Origin: Mycoplasmatota bacterium
GTDB taxonomy: Bacteria > Bacillota_I > Bacilli_A > Haloplasmatales > Haloplasmataceae
Length of the DNA: 64,000 bases
Direction of reading: 5' to 3'
NCBI GenBank assembly: GCA_018394295.1
Contig: CP074573.1
Coordinates: forward strand, 558,001 to 622,000
Part shown: positions 25,271 to 35,733 of the stretch, piece by piece
Position numbering within the stretch: position 1 is the stretch's first letter
Layout: every line of letters starts with the position of its first letter
Notes under the pieces: model-generated
What the model was told of the DNA's origin: nothing
Databases searched by the model: none
The model's input: the letters and a program-made list of their open reading frames with translations, nothing else
Program-made: the position numbers and the translations under genes

Positions 25271-25819
25271 TTATCTTTGTTCTAATGTTTGTCTAGCATC
25301 AATTATGACGAATAATTCATATATTGTAATAATATATATTAATATACTATAGATAATGGTTGGTAAAACCATAATGGCAGGAACTGAAGTAATAATCGTA
25401 TAAAATAGGATTAAAAAACAAAGATTTTTGCTTCTTTCAGCTAATCCATTATAACCAAACTTCGAAGCATTTTCGTGAATTCCATAATATAATAATAAAG
25501 CAAAAATTGAGTAAATGATAGAATAATCCTTAAACGGAAGTAAAAATAAAATATAGTTAAAGTTAGATGTCAGTATGTGAATGAGAATTGAATCTTTATT
25601 AATCAAGTAAAAGATAGAATCAATAAATAGAAATGATGAAAAGAGTAATAAAATAAAAACAGGAATCATCGCTAGCTTAAATTTAAAATTAAATTGCCGT
25701 ATGAGGTATAATCCATAAATAATAAATGCATATCCTAAAAAATCTGGTAAAATATCTAATCCAAAAATATTAATCGGTAGTAAAAATATTAATCCAATTA
25801 AAATCCATTTAAATTCCAT
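25271..25819 (-). CDS. Multi-spanning membrane protein of unknown function
   Basis: A 182-residue protein with about five hydrophobic helices and very few charged residues. It begins MEFKWILIGLIFLLPIN and contains DILPDFLGYAFIIYGL, a pattern seen in unnamed Gram-positive membrane proteins. AAGGAG lies before ATG. The short polar C-terminus (DARQTLEQR) is likely cytoplasmic. It is divergent from the LspA-like gene with only about 90 bp between them. No function can be assigned. Confidence 0.75.
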   Translation of the reverse strand: MEFKWILIGLIFLLPINIFGLDILPDFLGYAFIIYGLYLIRQFNFKFKLAMIPVFILLLFSSFLFIDSIFYLINKDSILIHILTSNFNYILFLLPFKDYSIIYSIFALLLYYGIHENASKFGYNGLAERSKNLCFLILFYTIITSVPAIMVLPTIIYSILIYIITIYELFVIIDARQTLEQR

Positions 25820-25907
25820 GTATTTGCTCCTTTATTTTTATAATATTATAACATATTTTTTTTGTTTTTTATCTTTTTTAATAAATAATTTTGAAATGAG
25901 GAAAGAT

Positions 25908-26369
25908 ATGAAACGTCCATTAATTCTAGCCCTAATATTACTTTCTATTGATCAATGCTTAAAAACATTTTTTCAATTATCAGGCGTAGAGTATGTATCT
26001 TCAATTAATTTTGGTTTCACTTATGCTGTTAATTATGCTTTATGGATAAATCCTAATATAACAAGTGATTTAATTTTTCTCCTTTTTGTTTATGCAGTTA
26101 TAATATGGTGTTTAGTAATTAGTTTATTAAAGAGATATCAAAAAAGATATAGAAAAAGTATAATTGTTGATTTAGCTTTTGCATTTTATACGGTTGGAAT
26201 ATTAGGGAATATGATTGATAAAATTATATTTGGATATATTAGAGATTTTATATTAACACCTGTTGCAATCTGTAATTTAGCTGATATATGTGGATTCATT
26301 GGATTATTTACATTTTTATTAGAATTTCTATTTTATCCTAAGTCGAGGGAATTATTGAAATTTAAATAA
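25908..26369 (+). CDS. LspA-like signal peptidase II family protein (divergent)
   Basis: A 153-residue four-helix membrane protein. It has the SIDQCLK motif of helix 1 (family DQxxK), GILGNMIDKIIFGYIRDFI with Asp104, and NLADICGFIG with Asp126. These two Asp match the catalytic pair of prolipoprotein signal peptidase. The usual NxGxAF loop is not clear and the protein is divergent, so it may be a second LspA with altered specificity. I chose ATG 25908 because GAGGAAAG sits 5' of it. An in-frame upstream extension would overlap the opposite gene's start. Many lipoproteins in this window need such an enzyme, but the main lspA is not here. Confidence 0.65.
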   Translation: MKRPLILALILLSIDQCLKTFFQLSGVEYVSSINFGFTYAVNYALWINPNITSDLIFLLFVYAVIIWCLVISLLKRYQKRYRKSIIVDLAFAFYTVGILGNMIDKIIFGYIRDFILTPVAICNLADICGFIGLFTFLLEFLFYPKSRELLKFK

Positions 26370-26386
26370 TATATTTTAATAAGTTG

Positions 26387-26412
26387 AAAACGAGAATAAT
26401 TCTCGTTTTTTT
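26387..26412 (+). terminator. Intrinsic terminator after the LspA-like gene
   Basis: AAAACGAGAA (26387-26396) pairs with TTCTCGTTTT (26400-26409), followed by more Ts. Confidence 0.92.
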
Positions 26413-26542
26413 TTATATTTGATTGAAAATCAGTTTATAATATTGTCGAAATATATTAATAATTGAAAATATATCTTATATAGTTTTAATATTTATGGTA
26501 AAATTACAATGAAATGATAAAGAGGGTAGGAGGTTTTAAAAA

Positions 26543-28549
26543 TTGAAGGATACATTATGTATTAAGGACGTTAATAAATATTATGGTAATTTTCAGGCAT
26601 TAAATAACATTAATTTAAAAATTGATGAGGGTGAGTTTGTTGCTATTTTAGGAGAGTCTGGTAGTGGGAAATCAACTTTATTAAATGTTATCAGTGGATT
26701 AGATAAATTAGATTCTGGTGAAATTACGATAAACGGCATTACAACAAGAGATTTTTCACAAAAAGAATGGGCTATTTATCGAAATCATTATGTTGGTTTT
26801 ATATTTCAAGAATACAATTTAATTGACCATTTATCAGTTGTTGAAAATGTTGAATTACCTCTATTACTACAAGGTGAAAATGCCTCAGAGGCACGTAAAA
26901 AAGCAATTGAAAAATGTAAATTATTAGGCTTAGGAAATCATACGCATAAATTACCAAAAAAAATATCTGGTGGGCAACAACAAAGAACCGCAATCGCTCG
27001 AGCACTTGTCACAGAACCAAAAGTAATTTTAGCGGACGAACCGACTGGGGCCTTAGATAGTGAGAATGCGACAATTATTTTAGATATTTTAAAAGTATTA
27101 TCAAAAGACCACATTGTTTTACTAGTAACACATGATGAGGAATTTGCTCAAAAATATGCAACGAGAATCGTTACATTAGAAGATGGAGAAATTATTTCTG
27201 ATTCACAATTTAAAGAAATGAATTATGAAAATACTTCAAATTTAGATTTAAAACGACCAAATATGAAATTGAAAGTATCTTGGAAATTTGCTCGTAATAA
27301 TTTAAAGAAAAGGGTAATTAGAACGTTATTTACCTCACTGACCATGTCATTTGGGTTAATCGCTATTTTCTTAATTATGTTCTTAGTTAATGGTATTCGT
27401 ACAGAAGTTACGGATATAATTGAAAAAATTATACCTAAGGATCAATACTATGTTAAATCTGAAATTAAAAGTGCTGAAATAACTAACGAAGAGGTTTTAA
27501 CTGTTCAAGATCAATCAATTGTTAGTGAGGCTTTCTTCCAAACATCTTTAAGACCTTTGGTAAATGTTCCAATTAGTGATGAAAATTCTTATTATCCGGT
27601 AGAAAATTATACATTAAATTCGATTCCGACATTAGAGAAAAACTTTTATTATCGTCGTAATCTAATTGGCAATTATCCTAAACATGAGAATGAAATTATC
27701 ATTACTTCAGAACTTGCCGAACAAATATTAGGATTTTCTATCAATGAAAAAGATTTGAAAAAAGCATTATTTCATATTCAATCAAAGAACAAAAACTTAT
27801 TAGTTGAAAGAATATCAACTGACTCTACAATTAATGAATCATTTTCTATAGTGGGTATTGTTTATAGTAATCAACGGATAGCTTATGTTTTACATACTAA
27901 AATAGATAAATTAAAAGAGGATATCTCTGAAGATGATATTAACCTTTATTATGGTTATTCTCTAGAGAATAAGACAAGTTTAACAGTTTATTTAAACACA
28001 GATGATAATAAGAAAATAGATCACTTAGATGAACTACTAAGGAATAATGGACTTGTTTTAAGTAACCCTGTGAAAATGATTTATCGTTCAATTAACAATT
28101 TCTTTGATACTGTTTTATATATTTTATTAGGTACTGCATCTGTCTCATTAGTCGTTTCAGGTATTTTGGTGGGGTTAATGATTTATATCTCAGTAATTGA
28201 AAGAATAAAAGAAATTGGTATTTTAACTTCACTTGGAGCTAGAAGGTCAAATATACGACATTTGTTTATTTTTGAATCAGCATTTATTGGCTTCTTAAGT
28301 TCATTAATTGCAGGTGCTTTTTCAGTATTAATAACTTTGATAATTAATGAGATATTTAATAGAACTATAGGAAGTCTATTTAGATTGTTTAAAGTAGAAA
28401 TATTTGATACATTTAAATTACTTCATATTAATGTCCTATCGATAGTGATTGTATTTGGTATTTCTATTATTTATTCAATTCTATGTGGATTGATTCCTGC
28501 CTATTTAGCTTCTAGATTGAATGCCGTAGAAGCACTAAGAAGAGAATAA
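26543..28549 (+). CDS. Fused ABC ATPase-FtsX/MacB-type permease 1
   Basis: A 668-residue protein. Residues 1-225 are a LolD/MacB-type ATPase: Walker [10 protein letters not shown], signature [15 protein letters not shown], Walker [15 protein letters not shown]-loop VTHDEE. After a linker there is one membrane helix near 260-285, a long extracytoplasmic domain (about 290-525), then three helices ending with the FtsX-type [16 protein letters not shown] and [18 protein letters not shown]. The start is TTG 26543 after TAGGAGG. It lies 11 bp upstream of a second protein of the same build, so the two probably form a heterodimer. Such pairs export or sense lipids, peptides or antimicrobials. No sensor kinase is adjacent. 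Confidence 0.88.
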   Translation: MKDTLCIKDVNKYYGNFQALNNINLKIDEGEFVAILGESGSGKSTLLNVISGLDKLDSGEITINGITTRDFSQKEWAIYRNHYVGFIFQEYNLIDHLSVVENVELPLLLQGENASEARKKAIEKCKLLGLGNHTHKLPKKISGGQQQRTAIARALVTEPKVILADEPTGALDSENATIILDILKVLSKDHIVLLVTHDEEFAQKYATRIVTLEDGEIISDSQFKEMNYENTSNLDLKRPNMKLKVSWKFARNNLKKRVIRTLFTSLTMSFGLIAIFLIMFLVNGIRTEVTDIIEKIIPKDQYYVKSEIKSAEITNEEVLTVQDQSIVSEAFFQTSLRPLVNVPISDENSYYPVENYTLNSIPTLEKNFYYRRNLIGNYPKHENEIIITSELAEQILGFSINEKDLKKALFHIQSKNKNLLVERISTDSTINESFSIVGIVYSNQRIAYVLHTKIDKLKEDISEDDINLYYGYSLENKTSLTVYLNTDDNKKIDHLDELLRNNGLVLSNPVKMIYRSINNFFDTVLYILLGTASVSLVVSGILVGLMIYISVIERIKEIGILTSLGARRSNIRHLFIFESAFIGFLSSLIAGAFSVLITLIINEIFNRTIGSLFRLFKVEIFDTFKLLHINVLSIVIVFGISIIYSILCGLIPAYLASRLNAVEALRRE

Positions 28550-28560
28550 GGGGTGATATT

Positions 28561-30765
28561 ATGATTAAATTAGTTGGAATACATAAAATATATGAAGATA
28601 ATAACATTGGTTTTTTAGCATTAAAAGATGTGAGTTTAGATTTTAAGGATGATCATTTTGTTTGTGTATTAGGAAAATCTGGTTCAGGAAAAACAACTTT
28701 ATTAAATATTATTGGTGGATTAGACACTCCTAGTACTGGGCATATGGTCATTAATGGTGAACTGACCACTAAGTTTAATAAAACACAATGGGATTATTTC
28801 AGAAATTATAAGATAGGGTTTATCTTTCAGAATTTTAGTTTGATTGAGCATTTAACGGTTTTAGATAATGTAATGTTATCAATTAAACTACAAGGAGTTA
28901 AGGAAGAGGAAGCAAGAAATAGAGCAAAAGATATGTTAAAACGTGTTCATATATTGGACCAAGCAGATAAATTACCAAAAAAATTATCCGGTGGACAAAG
29001 ACAACGAGTTGCTATTGCTAGAGCTTTAGTGAATAATCCAGATGTAATATTAGCGGATGAACCAACTGGTAATTTAGATAAGAAAACATCAAAAGAAGTA
29101 TTAGAATTATTAAAAGAAATAAGTCAAGATAAATTAGTTATTATGGTAACACATAGTAAAAAAATTGCTAATAAATATGCTGATAGAATTATTGAATTAA
29201 AAGATGGTATTGTATTAAGTGATACGAAACCGTATTTAAATGAACGAGTACATATTTTAAAGCCTAATATAAAGCATACAACTTTTAGATTTACTGATAA
29301 AATAAAACACGCGATAAAAAATATAAGAATGAAGAAGTGGCGTTCATTTTTACTTGCATTAGGATTAGCTATAGGTGTTACTAGTTACGTTTTAATAGAT
29401 GGCATATCTAATGGGATTAAAATTAATGTTAAAAAGCATTTAGTAGGTCAAGTTAGTTCTCCAGATTTAAGTTTTCATGTTGATGGAACACAATTAAACA
29501 GTTTAGATAAAGATGCAGATGAGTATGTTGATTACCTATTAGCAAATGATGATATTAAAGCAGTTCGATATGATAAAAACCTATATGCTAATATAATAGA
29601 AGTTAATGGAAAGAAGCTTTCATTTCAACAAGATTCATTAACCTATAAATTCACTAATTTAAAAGATGAAGAATTAAGATTAATAGGAAAACCTTATGGT
29701 GATGGTACTTGGCCATCAAAAAATAATGAAATCTTATTATCTTATTCATATGCATCTAGTCTATATGAAATAGACAATATTAAGACTTTATGGAGTAAAT
29801 TAAAAGGAGCTAATATTACAATCGCAAGTGATTATTATTATCAATTTCCTTATGAGATATATGATTTTAATAGTGAAATTTTTCAGTCCTATCCTTATAT
29901 AGATGAAGAAACAGAACCAATGGGTTATGATCAAGAAAAATTTGGTAGTTATTCACAGCAAGTTGCTACCCAAATGAATTACTATAATCAGTTACTCATT
30001 CGTGATAATAATATATACTTTTGTACTGATTATGATTTGTTGAAAAATTATTATTCAAGTGAAGTTAAAGATTCAAAAGTATATTATGTCGTAGGTATAA
30101 ATGATTCTACCCAAATTAATAGTTCTATTATTACAAAAGAAGAATACTGGAATTTACCTAGTTCATATAGGGGTCATGGTGAAAATATTCTACATATTTT
30201 CGATGTTTATTTAACTGAACATGGCAAAAATCATACTTTTGAAATGAATGTAAAATATCCTGAGGCAAGGATTGTAGGTGTTCCAAATAACCTAAATAAT
30301 ACATCCATGGCGATTGATATATTCGTTGGTATAGTACAATTTATTATTAGTTTAATTCTTATTGTATCTGTTGTCACTGCCAGTTTTATGTTACTAATGG
30401 TTTTATTAATTTCTGTCATGGAACGTAGTCGTGAAATAGGAATATTACGGTCTCTAGGGGCTACACGAAGTGATATTCTTGCTGTATTTGTTTCTGAGAG
30501 TGCCGTTATTGGCTTCTATGCAGGGATATTAGGTATTATATTATCCATAGTCCTTACATTCGGTGGTAATCTATTTATTAGATATCAATATAAAAATATT
30601 TTAGAAGAAACGTTTAATCACTCAAATATCAATCTCATTGTATTAAAACCAATTTCTTGTATAATTGCTGTTATAATATGTATTTTATTAGCAATGATAT
30701 TTGGTTTATTTCCTGCGATTAAAGCAAGTAAAAAAACGCCAATCAATGCTTTAAAACGATTATAA
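28561..30765 (+). CDS. Fused ABC ATPase-FtsX/MacB-type permease 2
   Basis: A 734-residue partner of the preceding protein with the same layout. Its ATPase has Walker [10 protein letters not shown], signature [15 protein letters not shown], Walker [14 protein letters not shown] and H-loop VTHSKK. The first helix is near 260-280 ([19 protein letters not shown]). The extracytoplasmic domain of about 310 residues is rich in Tyr and Asn and larger than that of its partner. Three C-terminal helices carry the [19 protein letters not shown] and [18 protein letters not shown] signatures. GGGGTGAT precedes ATG 28561. A palindromic terminator follows. Confidence 0.88.
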   Translation: MIKLVGIHKIYEDNNIGFLALKDVSLDFKDDHFVCVLGKSGSGKTTLLNIIGGLDTPSTGHMVINGELTTKFNKTQWDYFRNYKIGFIFQNFSLIEHLTVLDNVMLSIKLQGVKEEEARNRAKDMLKRVHILDQADKLPKKLSGGQRQRVAIARALVNNPDVILADEPTGNLDKKTSKEVLELLKEISQDKLVIMVTHSKKIANKYADRIIELKDGIVLSDTKPYLNERVHILKPNIKHTTFRFTDKIKHAIKNIRMKKWRSFLLALGLAIGVTSYVLIDGISNGIKINVKKHLVGQVSSPDLSFHVDGTQLNSLDKDADEYVDYLLANDDIKAVRYDKNLYANIIEVNGKKLSFQQDSLTYKFTNLKDEELRLIGKPYGDGTWPSKNNEILLSYSYASSLYEIDNIKTLWSKLKGANITIASDYYYQFPYEIYDFNSEIFQSYPYIDEETEPMGYDQEKFGSYSQQVATQMNYYNQLLIRDNNIYFCTDYDLLKNYYSSEVKDSKVYYVVGINDSTQINSSIITKEEYWNLPSSYRGHGENILHIFDVYLTEHGKNHTFEMNVKYPEARIVGVPNNLNNTSMAIDIFVGIVQFIISLILIVSVVTASFMLLMVLLISVMERSREIGILRSLGATRSDILAVFVSESAVIGFYAGILGIILSIVLTFGGNLFIRYQYKNILEETFNHSNINLIVLKPISCIIAVIICILLAMIFGLFPAIKASKKTPINALKRL

Positions 30766-30774
30766 GAAGAAAAG

Positions 30775-30797
30775 AAACGCATCAATTGATGCGTTTT
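30775..30797 (+). terminator. Bidirectional terminator
   Basis: The palindrome AAACGCATCAATTGATGCGTTT (22 bp, 30775-30796) lies between convergent genes and overlaps the end of the minus-strand RDD gene by one base. Confidence 0.85.
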
Positions 30798-31458
30798 AGT
30801 CTTTATTATTTAATATTTCAATTTGGTCCCCATTATTATTATAATTTATATTTTCATCACTTTGGATAGGGTTTGAATCTTCAAATATAGCCCAATCCAT
30901 CTGACTTCTTTCTAAAGCATTGGCTTGATTAATTTTATCAATATCGAACTGTCTACTTACGACACATGTTTTTGCGATATAATCATGTAATCCTCTTTCA
31001 TCTTCTGTTGAGATAATCATAATGAACATCGCAACGTTGATGCCTAAACAAATTAATCCTGTTAATAAAGTTAAGACGACACTTAGTGACCCCCCTAGCA
31101 TTGTGAGTGTAATAAACGTGATAGGGACATTAAATAATAGAATTTCAAAGAAGAAGATATTTCTAAGGAATAAATGTTTAAAAGAAGGTGCTTTGTAATC
31201 AAGTGATACTACTTTAATTCCTACAATTAATTTACCTATTGTACTTCCTTTTGTCAAATAAGGAAGGCAAGTATAGTAAATAAAATAAATTAAAAGTGGT
31301 AATATAGCATTCGATAGTATAATAATTAATCTTATATTAATTGCGGAATAGACATGTGTTGAATATGTTAGAAGTGAAACTAGTGTATATATAATACTAA
31401 TTCCAGAACTAATAATAATACCATCAATAATGGCAGCTCCTATTCGTTTTCCTTTCAT
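30796..31458 (-). CDS. RDD family membrane protein
   Basis: A 220-residue protein. The N-terminus KRIGAAIIDGIIISS carries the Arg-Asp pair (R..D) that names the RDD family. Four hydrophobic segments follow. LPYLTKGSTIGKLIVGIKVV is the conserved loop after the third segment, and DERGLHDYIAKTCVV is the conserved final part. The C-terminal 40 residues are acidic and Asn-rich. RDD proteins are of mostly unknown role, and some act as ion exchangers. The ribosome binding site (GGGGAAA) is about 10 bases from ATG. Transcribed alone. Confidence 0.82.
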   Translation of the reverse strand: MKGKRIGAAIIDGIIISSGISIIYTLVSLLTYSTHVYSAINIRLIIILSNAILPLLIYFIYYTCLPYLTKGSTIGKLIVGIKVVSLDYKAPSFKHLFLRNIFFFEILLFNVPITFITLTMLGGSLSVVLTLLTGLICLGINVAMFIMIISTEDERGLHDYIAKTCVVSRQFDIDKINQANALERSQMDWAIFEDSNPIQSDENINYNNNGDQIEILNNKD

Positions 31459-31576
31459 ATATGGTCGTTTCCCCTTTCAAAGATTTTTCTCATATTACTA
31501 TTATACTATATTTTTAAAAAGATTAAATATAATTTTGTAATTATAAGTTATTGTTTGGTGTTTAAATAAGATATTT

Positions 31577-31607
31577 AATGAAAAAAGAGAGTTCTTTTTG
31601 AACTCTC
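31577..31607 (-). terminator. Intrinsic terminator of the first DegV gene (minus strand)
   Basis: GAGAGTTC (31587-31594) and GAACTCTC (31600-31607) form the stem. On the minus strand it is followed by a run of six Ts. Confidence 0.85.
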
Positions 31608-31609
31608 AA

Positions 31610-32455
31610 TTACTTTGTGATATATAAAATACCTATTGTTCCTCTGCCACAATGACTTGATATGACACAACCTGCGGTTGTTTCATAAAGGTTTGTAATC
31701 TCTAGATTTTGAGATAGTTTTTCTTTTAAGTACTTAGCAGCTTTAAAATTTAAAGAATGTGTAACCATGACAAAATCAGGATCTAATTTATCCTTATCAT
31801 TAAATATTTTATTGAGTAATAGGTCATATGCTTTATTAATTCCTCGTGGTTTTGCGCCAACTAGCATACCACCATCTACGACATGAATGATCGGTTTTAT
31901 TTTTAAAACAGTTCCAACAAAATGGGCAATACCAGAACATCTTCCTCCTTTGTATAAATACTCCATAGTATCAATCACAAAAGCAGTTTCAACTTTTGGA
32001 ACAATTTCTCTAACTTTTTCAGCAACCTCTTTAGCACATAAACCCATTTGGGCAAATTTAGCCGCTTTTAAGGCAACTAGCCCAACACCAGTAGATAAGT
32101 TTAATGAGTCAACGATATGTACTCTTCCTTCTTCAAATTCAGAAGCAGCAATTTTCGCACTCTGTATCGTAGAAGAAAATTTAGAAGATATTCCTACAAA
32201 AACAATATCATAGCCCTCATCTATATAGGGTTTAAAGAAATCATAAAATTCTCCTGATGATGCAGCTGCAGTTTTAGGTAGTTTATTTTTTCTATTTACT
32301 AAATCATATAATTTTTCCGTTGTGATATTTACTCTATCATAATAGACTTCATCATCAAAAATAACATGTAAAGGGATTAATTTTATATTATTTTCCTCCA
32401 AAAGGCTATTTGATAGATCACATGTACTATCTGTTGTAATAAGAACTTTATTCAC
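31610..32455 (-). CDS. DegV family fatty-acid-binding protein (copy 1)
   Basis: A 281-residue DegV protein. It opens ITTDSTCDLSNSLLEENNI and carries LPKTAAASSGEFYDFF, ISSKFSSTIQSAK and YLYKGGRCSGIAHFVG, the usual fatty-acid pocket and domain linkers. DegV/FakB proteins bind fatty acids, in some species for phosphorylation by FakA. No fakA is seen here. The start is GTG at 32455 with GGAGGA upstream. A second DegV gene lies about 1.8 kb upstream on the same strand, separated by a GNAT and a HAD gene on the plus strand. Confidence 0.88.
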   Translation of the reverse strand: MNKVLITTDSTCDLSNSLLEENNIKLIPLHVIFDDEVYYDRVNITTEKLYDLVNRKNKLPKTAAASSGEFYDFFKPYIDEGYDIVFVGISSKFSSTIQSAKIAASEFEEGRVHIVDSLNLSTGVGLVALKAAKFAQMGLCAKEVAEKVREIVPKVETAFVIDTMEYLYKGGRCSGIAHFVGTVLKIKPIIHVVDGGMLVGAKPRGINKAYDLLLNKIFNDKDKLDPDFVMVTHSLNFKAAKYLKEKLSQNLEITNLYETTAGCVISSHCGRGTIGILYITK

Positions 32456-32615
32456 ATCTATTCCTCCATATCATAATACCTAACCTTATTTTACTTAAAA
32501 AACCAATTTCTGTAAACATTATTTGACAAAAATCAATAAATTAAATAATTATCTATGGATAATCATATTGTTTCATTGTATAATAATCATTAATAAATCG
32601 TCAAGGAGGTATAAG

Positions 32616-33230
32616 ATGGAATCTCTAAAAAAATTACCAACATTAATCAGTGAACGGATTATTTTAAGACCTATTAATATGATTGATTGTAGTGATATGT
32701 ATGATTATTCTAAAAGAGAAAATGTCGGTCCTAAAGCAGGTTGGATGCCACATCAATCAATAGATGAGACAAAAAAAATTATTGAAATGATGACAAGTGA
32801 AATGTTAACTGAAGATAATATTGGAGTATTTTCTATAGTGGAGAAAAAGAGTTTAAAAATGATTGGGACCGTGGGGTTACATCGTTTAAATAAACATAAA
32901 GGTTGTGTAGAACTAGGTTATGTTTTAAATCCTGATTTTTGGGGATGTGGGATAACCTTAGAAGCAGTAACTACAATTATCCCTTGGATATTTGAGGATT
33001 TAAATTTATATCGCTTAGAATGTAATCATTATGATTTTAATCATCAATCAAAAAGAGTAATTGAAAAAGCTGGTTTTACACTTGAAGGTGTTTCTAGAAA
33101 GAAGATTGTTTTACAAGATGGAAAACGTTGCGACTTATTGAATTATTCTATATTAAAGGATGAATATGATAATAGAGAATTACCTTGGCAAAAAAAGTTG
33201 GACAAGACAGATTGTGATCAAACAATTTAA
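32616..33230 (+). CDS. GNAT family N-acetyltransferase (RimJ/RimL type)
   Basis: A 204-residue acetyltransferase. It starts with SERIILRPINMIDCSDMYDY, typical of the RimJ/RimL group that acetylates N-termini of ribosomal proteins or small amines. ELGYVLNPDFWGCGITLEAV is the acetyl-CoA-binding motif A, and NHQSKRVIEKAGFTLEGV is motif B. AAGGAGG before ATG 32616 fixes the start. An upstream in-frame ATG-like extension has no such site. A terminator follows at 33251. The substrate is unknown. Confidence 0.85.
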   Translation: MESLKKLPTLISERIILRPINMIDCSDMYDYSKRENVGPKAGWMPHQSIDETKKIIEMMTSEMLTEDNIGVFSIVEKKSLKMIGTVGLHRLNKHKGCVELGYVLNPDFWGCGITLEAVTTIIPWIFEDLNLYRLECNHYDFNHQSKRVIEKAGFTLEGVSRKKIVLQDGKRCDLLNYSILKDEYDNRELPWQKKLDKTDCDQTI

Positions 33231-33250
33231 AAAATATAAGAAATCTAATA

Positions 33251-33275
33251 AATAGGGAATTAACCCTATTTTTTT
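33251..33275 (+). terminator. Intrinsic terminator after the GNAT gene
   Basis: AATAGGG (33251-33257) pairs with CCCTATT (33264-33270), followed by five Ts. Confidence 0.88.
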
Positions 33276-33285
33276 ATAATAATAT

Positions 33286-33417
33286 AAAAATCTTTTCAAT
33301 TTTACTAATGAACTTAAAGATATTAATCCACTGTTATTACTTGACAAGGGATTAGAAAAACAATATGATGATTATGGAAATAACTACCATTTGGTAGTAT
33401 TTAATAAAGGGATGTAG
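33286..33417 (+). pseudogene. C-terminal coding remnant of unknown origin
   Basis: A 43-codon frame ending in TAG reads like a protein tail (ELKDINPLLLLDKGLEKQYD, then YHLVVFNKGM) but has no start or ribosome binding site. It is probably the 3' remnant of a deleted gene. The region also has to hold the promoter of the following HAD gene. Confidence 0.3.
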
Positions 33418-33427
33418 GTGGAAGTAG

Positions 33428-34234
33428 ATGGAAAAACATTTAATATTGATTGATTTAGATGGAACATTATTAAATAGTAAAAGTCAAGTTAGTGAAATGA
33501 ATAAAATTATTTTAGGGGAAGTACAAAAACAAGGTCATGAAATTATTATTACAACAGGAAGAGCTTATTACCGTTCACACATGTTTTATGATGAATTAAA
33601 TTTGCGGTCGTTAATTGTGAATCGTAATGCAAGCATTATTCATGGGCCCTATGATAATCAATTTAAACACATTTATGAGTGGATAGACCCAGATACAGTT
33701 GAAAATATTTTAACTTGTGAAATAGCACATTTTATGAGAAAAATGTATATTGAACATTTAAATGAAGTATACGTTGTAAAGGGTGAAAGAGATTTTTATG
33801 AACCATATCCACTATGTAAATTAATTGATTACAATAATCAAGCATTATTTAATTGTACCAACTTATTATCTATATCAGTTGAAAAAAAGGATGTAGAAAA
33901 GACGAAAACAATTTTAGAGCGTTATTCAATGGTTAAATATGAAAAATATTCAATGGGAGAAGAGTTGACTTTATTTAATGTTTATCCAATACAATCGGAT
34001 AAAGCGAATGCTTTTTCTTATTTAAGTGATTATTATGGAGTACCTCAACATCGTATTATCGCTTTTGGTGATGGGGGAAATGATGTCAGAATGATTAAAG
34101 AAGCAGGCATAGGAATTGCGATGAAAAACGCAATTGATGTAGTAAAGAAAAATGCTCAGTTAATCACCGATTATTCAAACAATGAATCAGGAGTAGGTTT
34201 ATTTTTAAAAAAATATTTTGAATTAAATATTTAG
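33428..34234 (+). CDS. HAD superfamily Cof-type sugar phosphatase
   Basis: A 268-residue cytoplasmic HAD hydrolase of the Cof/YidA group. Motif I is LIDLDGTLLNS with both catalytic Asp, motif II TTGR, the Lys of motif III lies near residue 195, and motif IV is GDGGNDVRMIKEAG with GIAMKNA. The C2-type cap is the middle third. These enzymes remove phosphate from sugar phosphates, nucleotides or flavins, and the substrate cannot be chosen. The stop overlaps the end of the convergent DegV gene by 4 bp, so no terminator separates them. Confidence 0.88.
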   Translation: MEKHLILIDLDGTLLNSKSQVSEMNKIILGEVQKQGHEIIITTGRAYYRSHMFYDELNLRSLIVNRNASIIHGPYDNQFKHIYEWIDPDTVENILTCEIAHFMRKMYIEHLNEVYVVKGERDFYEPYPLCKLIDYNNQALFNCTNLLSISVEKKDVEKTKTILERYSMVKYEKYSMGEELTLFNVYPIQSDKANAFSYLSDYYGVPQHRIIAFGDGGNDVRMIKEAGIGIAMKNAIDVVKKNAQLITDYSNNESGVGLFLKKYFELNI

Positions 34235-35085
34235 ATTTTTTTGTTAAAGAAAAAGACACCAACGCCACCAATTCCTATATGGGTACCCATTGCACTACCA
34301 ATTTGATCAATTATAAAATCTTTGTGGCCAAGTCTTTCTATTAATTTTTGTTTGATTACTAAAGCGACTTCTAAATCGTTCGCGTGCATAATCGCTATGG
34401 TTTGGTCTGGATAATTTTTAATTCTTTCTTCAACAAGATCAACCATTTTGTTGAAGGCTTTGTTTTGTCCTCTGACCTTTTGGAGTAGTTTTATTTCACC
34501 ATGTTCAATATGAAGGATGGGTTTAAAATGTAATAGGTTTCCAATTAAAGCGGTTGATTTTTTTAATCGTCCACTTTTAAATAAATATTTTAGGTCTTTT
34601 ACAGTAAAAATATGTTCACTATGGTTTGTCATCTCTTCTAATACTTGAATGATATTAGGAAAAGGTGTATTATTTTCAATTAGTTGAGCTGCTTTTATCG
34701 CCATGAGTCCTGGAATACCAGAGCCTCCTTTAGAGTCGATGATTTTAATTTTTATATCAGGATATTTTTCTTTTAGTTCCTCGACTACCATAAAAACAGT
34801 TTGATAGGTTCCTGATAATTTTGAAGAGATACTTATAAAAATGATGTCATGATTATTTTTAGCTTCTTTTTCAATGGCTTCATAGACATCAAATGGATTA
34901 GGTTGACTTGTTTTTACATCATCACCTTTTTTTAATGATTGATATAATTCATCAACCGCAATGGTTTTTTTATCTTTGTATTCTTTATTATTAATGTTTA
35001 CAATAAGTGGAACTACACCAATTTGATAGTTGTCAAAATAATCACTTGGTAAGTCTGCTGTGCTATCAACAATTAATTTAATCAA
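34231..35085 (-). CDS. DegV family fatty-acid-binding protein (copy 2)
   Basis: A 284-residue DegV protein, paralogous to the one at 31.6-32.5 kb but clearly diverged. It has IVDSTADLPSDYFDNY, VKTSQPNPFDVYEAI, ISSKLSGTYQT, SKGGSGIPGLMAIKAAQL and KYLFKSGRLKKSTALIGN. The start is TTG at 35085 after GAGGTAG. Two DegV copies of different sequence usually bind fatty acids of different saturation. That is family knowledge, not visible here. Confidence 0.87.
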   Translation of the reverse strand: MIKLIVDSTADLPSDYFDNYQIGVVPLIVNINNKEYKDKKTIAVDELYQSLKKGDDVKTSQPNPFDVYEAIEKEAKNNHDIIFISISSKLSGTYQTVFMVVEELKEKYPDIKIKIIDSKGGSGIPGLMAIKAAQLIENNTPFPNIIQVLEEMTNHSEHIFTVKDLKYLFKSGRLKKSTALIGNLLHFKPILHIEHGEIKLLQKVRGQNKAFNKMVDLVEERIKNYPDQTIAIMHANDLEVALVIKQKLIERLGHKDFIIDQIGSAMGTHIGIGGVGVFFFNKKI

Positions 35086-35209
35086 ATTATCTACCTCACT
35101 TTTAATCTTTTATTATATTTTATCACTAAAAGAAATAATTAATCAATAAAATAATTAATGTATAGATTATAAAATAGTATAATAAAATAAAATGATGAAA
35201 GGATATTAT

Positions 35210-35650
35210 ATGAAAGAGAAGACGTTATATTTATGTTTAGTAATAATACATTCGTTTGTAGGAATTGGTGGTTTATGTGGTGGATTTGGGATTATTTTAG
35301 ATCCTAGTGGAGAATGTAATGGTGTCACAACTGATCTTTTAAAAAACGCACCATTTGATGATTTCTTTATTCCAGGATTAATTTTATTCTTCTTAATTGG
35401 TTTTTGTGATCTAATTGTAGCAGTTTTTGCTTATAATCACTATAAATATCAACCTTGTTTAAGTGGTTTTATGGGTATAACACTTATGATATGGATTATT
35501 GTTCAATGCTTCATGATTGAATCTGTAAATGGGTTACATGTTCTATTCTTTTTATTTGGATTAATAGAAGCATTACTTGCTTTTGTCTTGGCATATAAAA
35601 AAGATACCTTTCCATTGCCTTATATTAAAAAGAAATTATTACGAAAATGA
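35210..35650 (+). CDS. Small four-helix membrane protein, unknown function
   Basis: A 146-residue protein with four hydrophobic segments (about residues 5-25, 52-75, 83-103 and 108-128). It has a Gly-rich first loop (GIGGLCGGFGIILDPSGE) and a short Lys-rich tail. Similar small proteins with a GG(F)GxxxDPSG loop occur in many bacteria without an assigned role. AAAGGA supports ATG 35210 over an ATG 18 bases upstream. A terminator overlaps its stop. Confidence 0.75.
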   Translation: MKEKTLYLCLVIIHSFVGIGGLCGGFGIILDPSGECNGVTTDLLKNAPFDDFFIPGLILFFLIGFCDLIVAVFAYNHYKYQPCLSGFMGITLMIWIIVQCFMIESVNGLHVLFFLFGLIEALLAFVLAYKKDTFPLPYIKKKLLRK

Positions 35651-35675
35651 GATATAAATTTATCTCATTTTTTTC
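35644..35675 (+). terminator. Intrinsic terminator overlapping the stop of the small membrane protein
   Basis: AAAATGAGATA (35644-35654) pairs with TATCTCATTTT (35661-35671), followed by more Ts. Confidence 0.88.
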
Positions 35676-35733
35676 TTTTTGGTGGTTAAGAATGAAAGAA
35701 AAAAACATAATAAGAATAAGAAGGGTGATGTTC

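Noticed and set aside
35647-35733. N-terminal extension of the DUF5677-like gene
   Set aside because: The extension begins inside the terminator stem of the previous gene and has no ribosome binding site.
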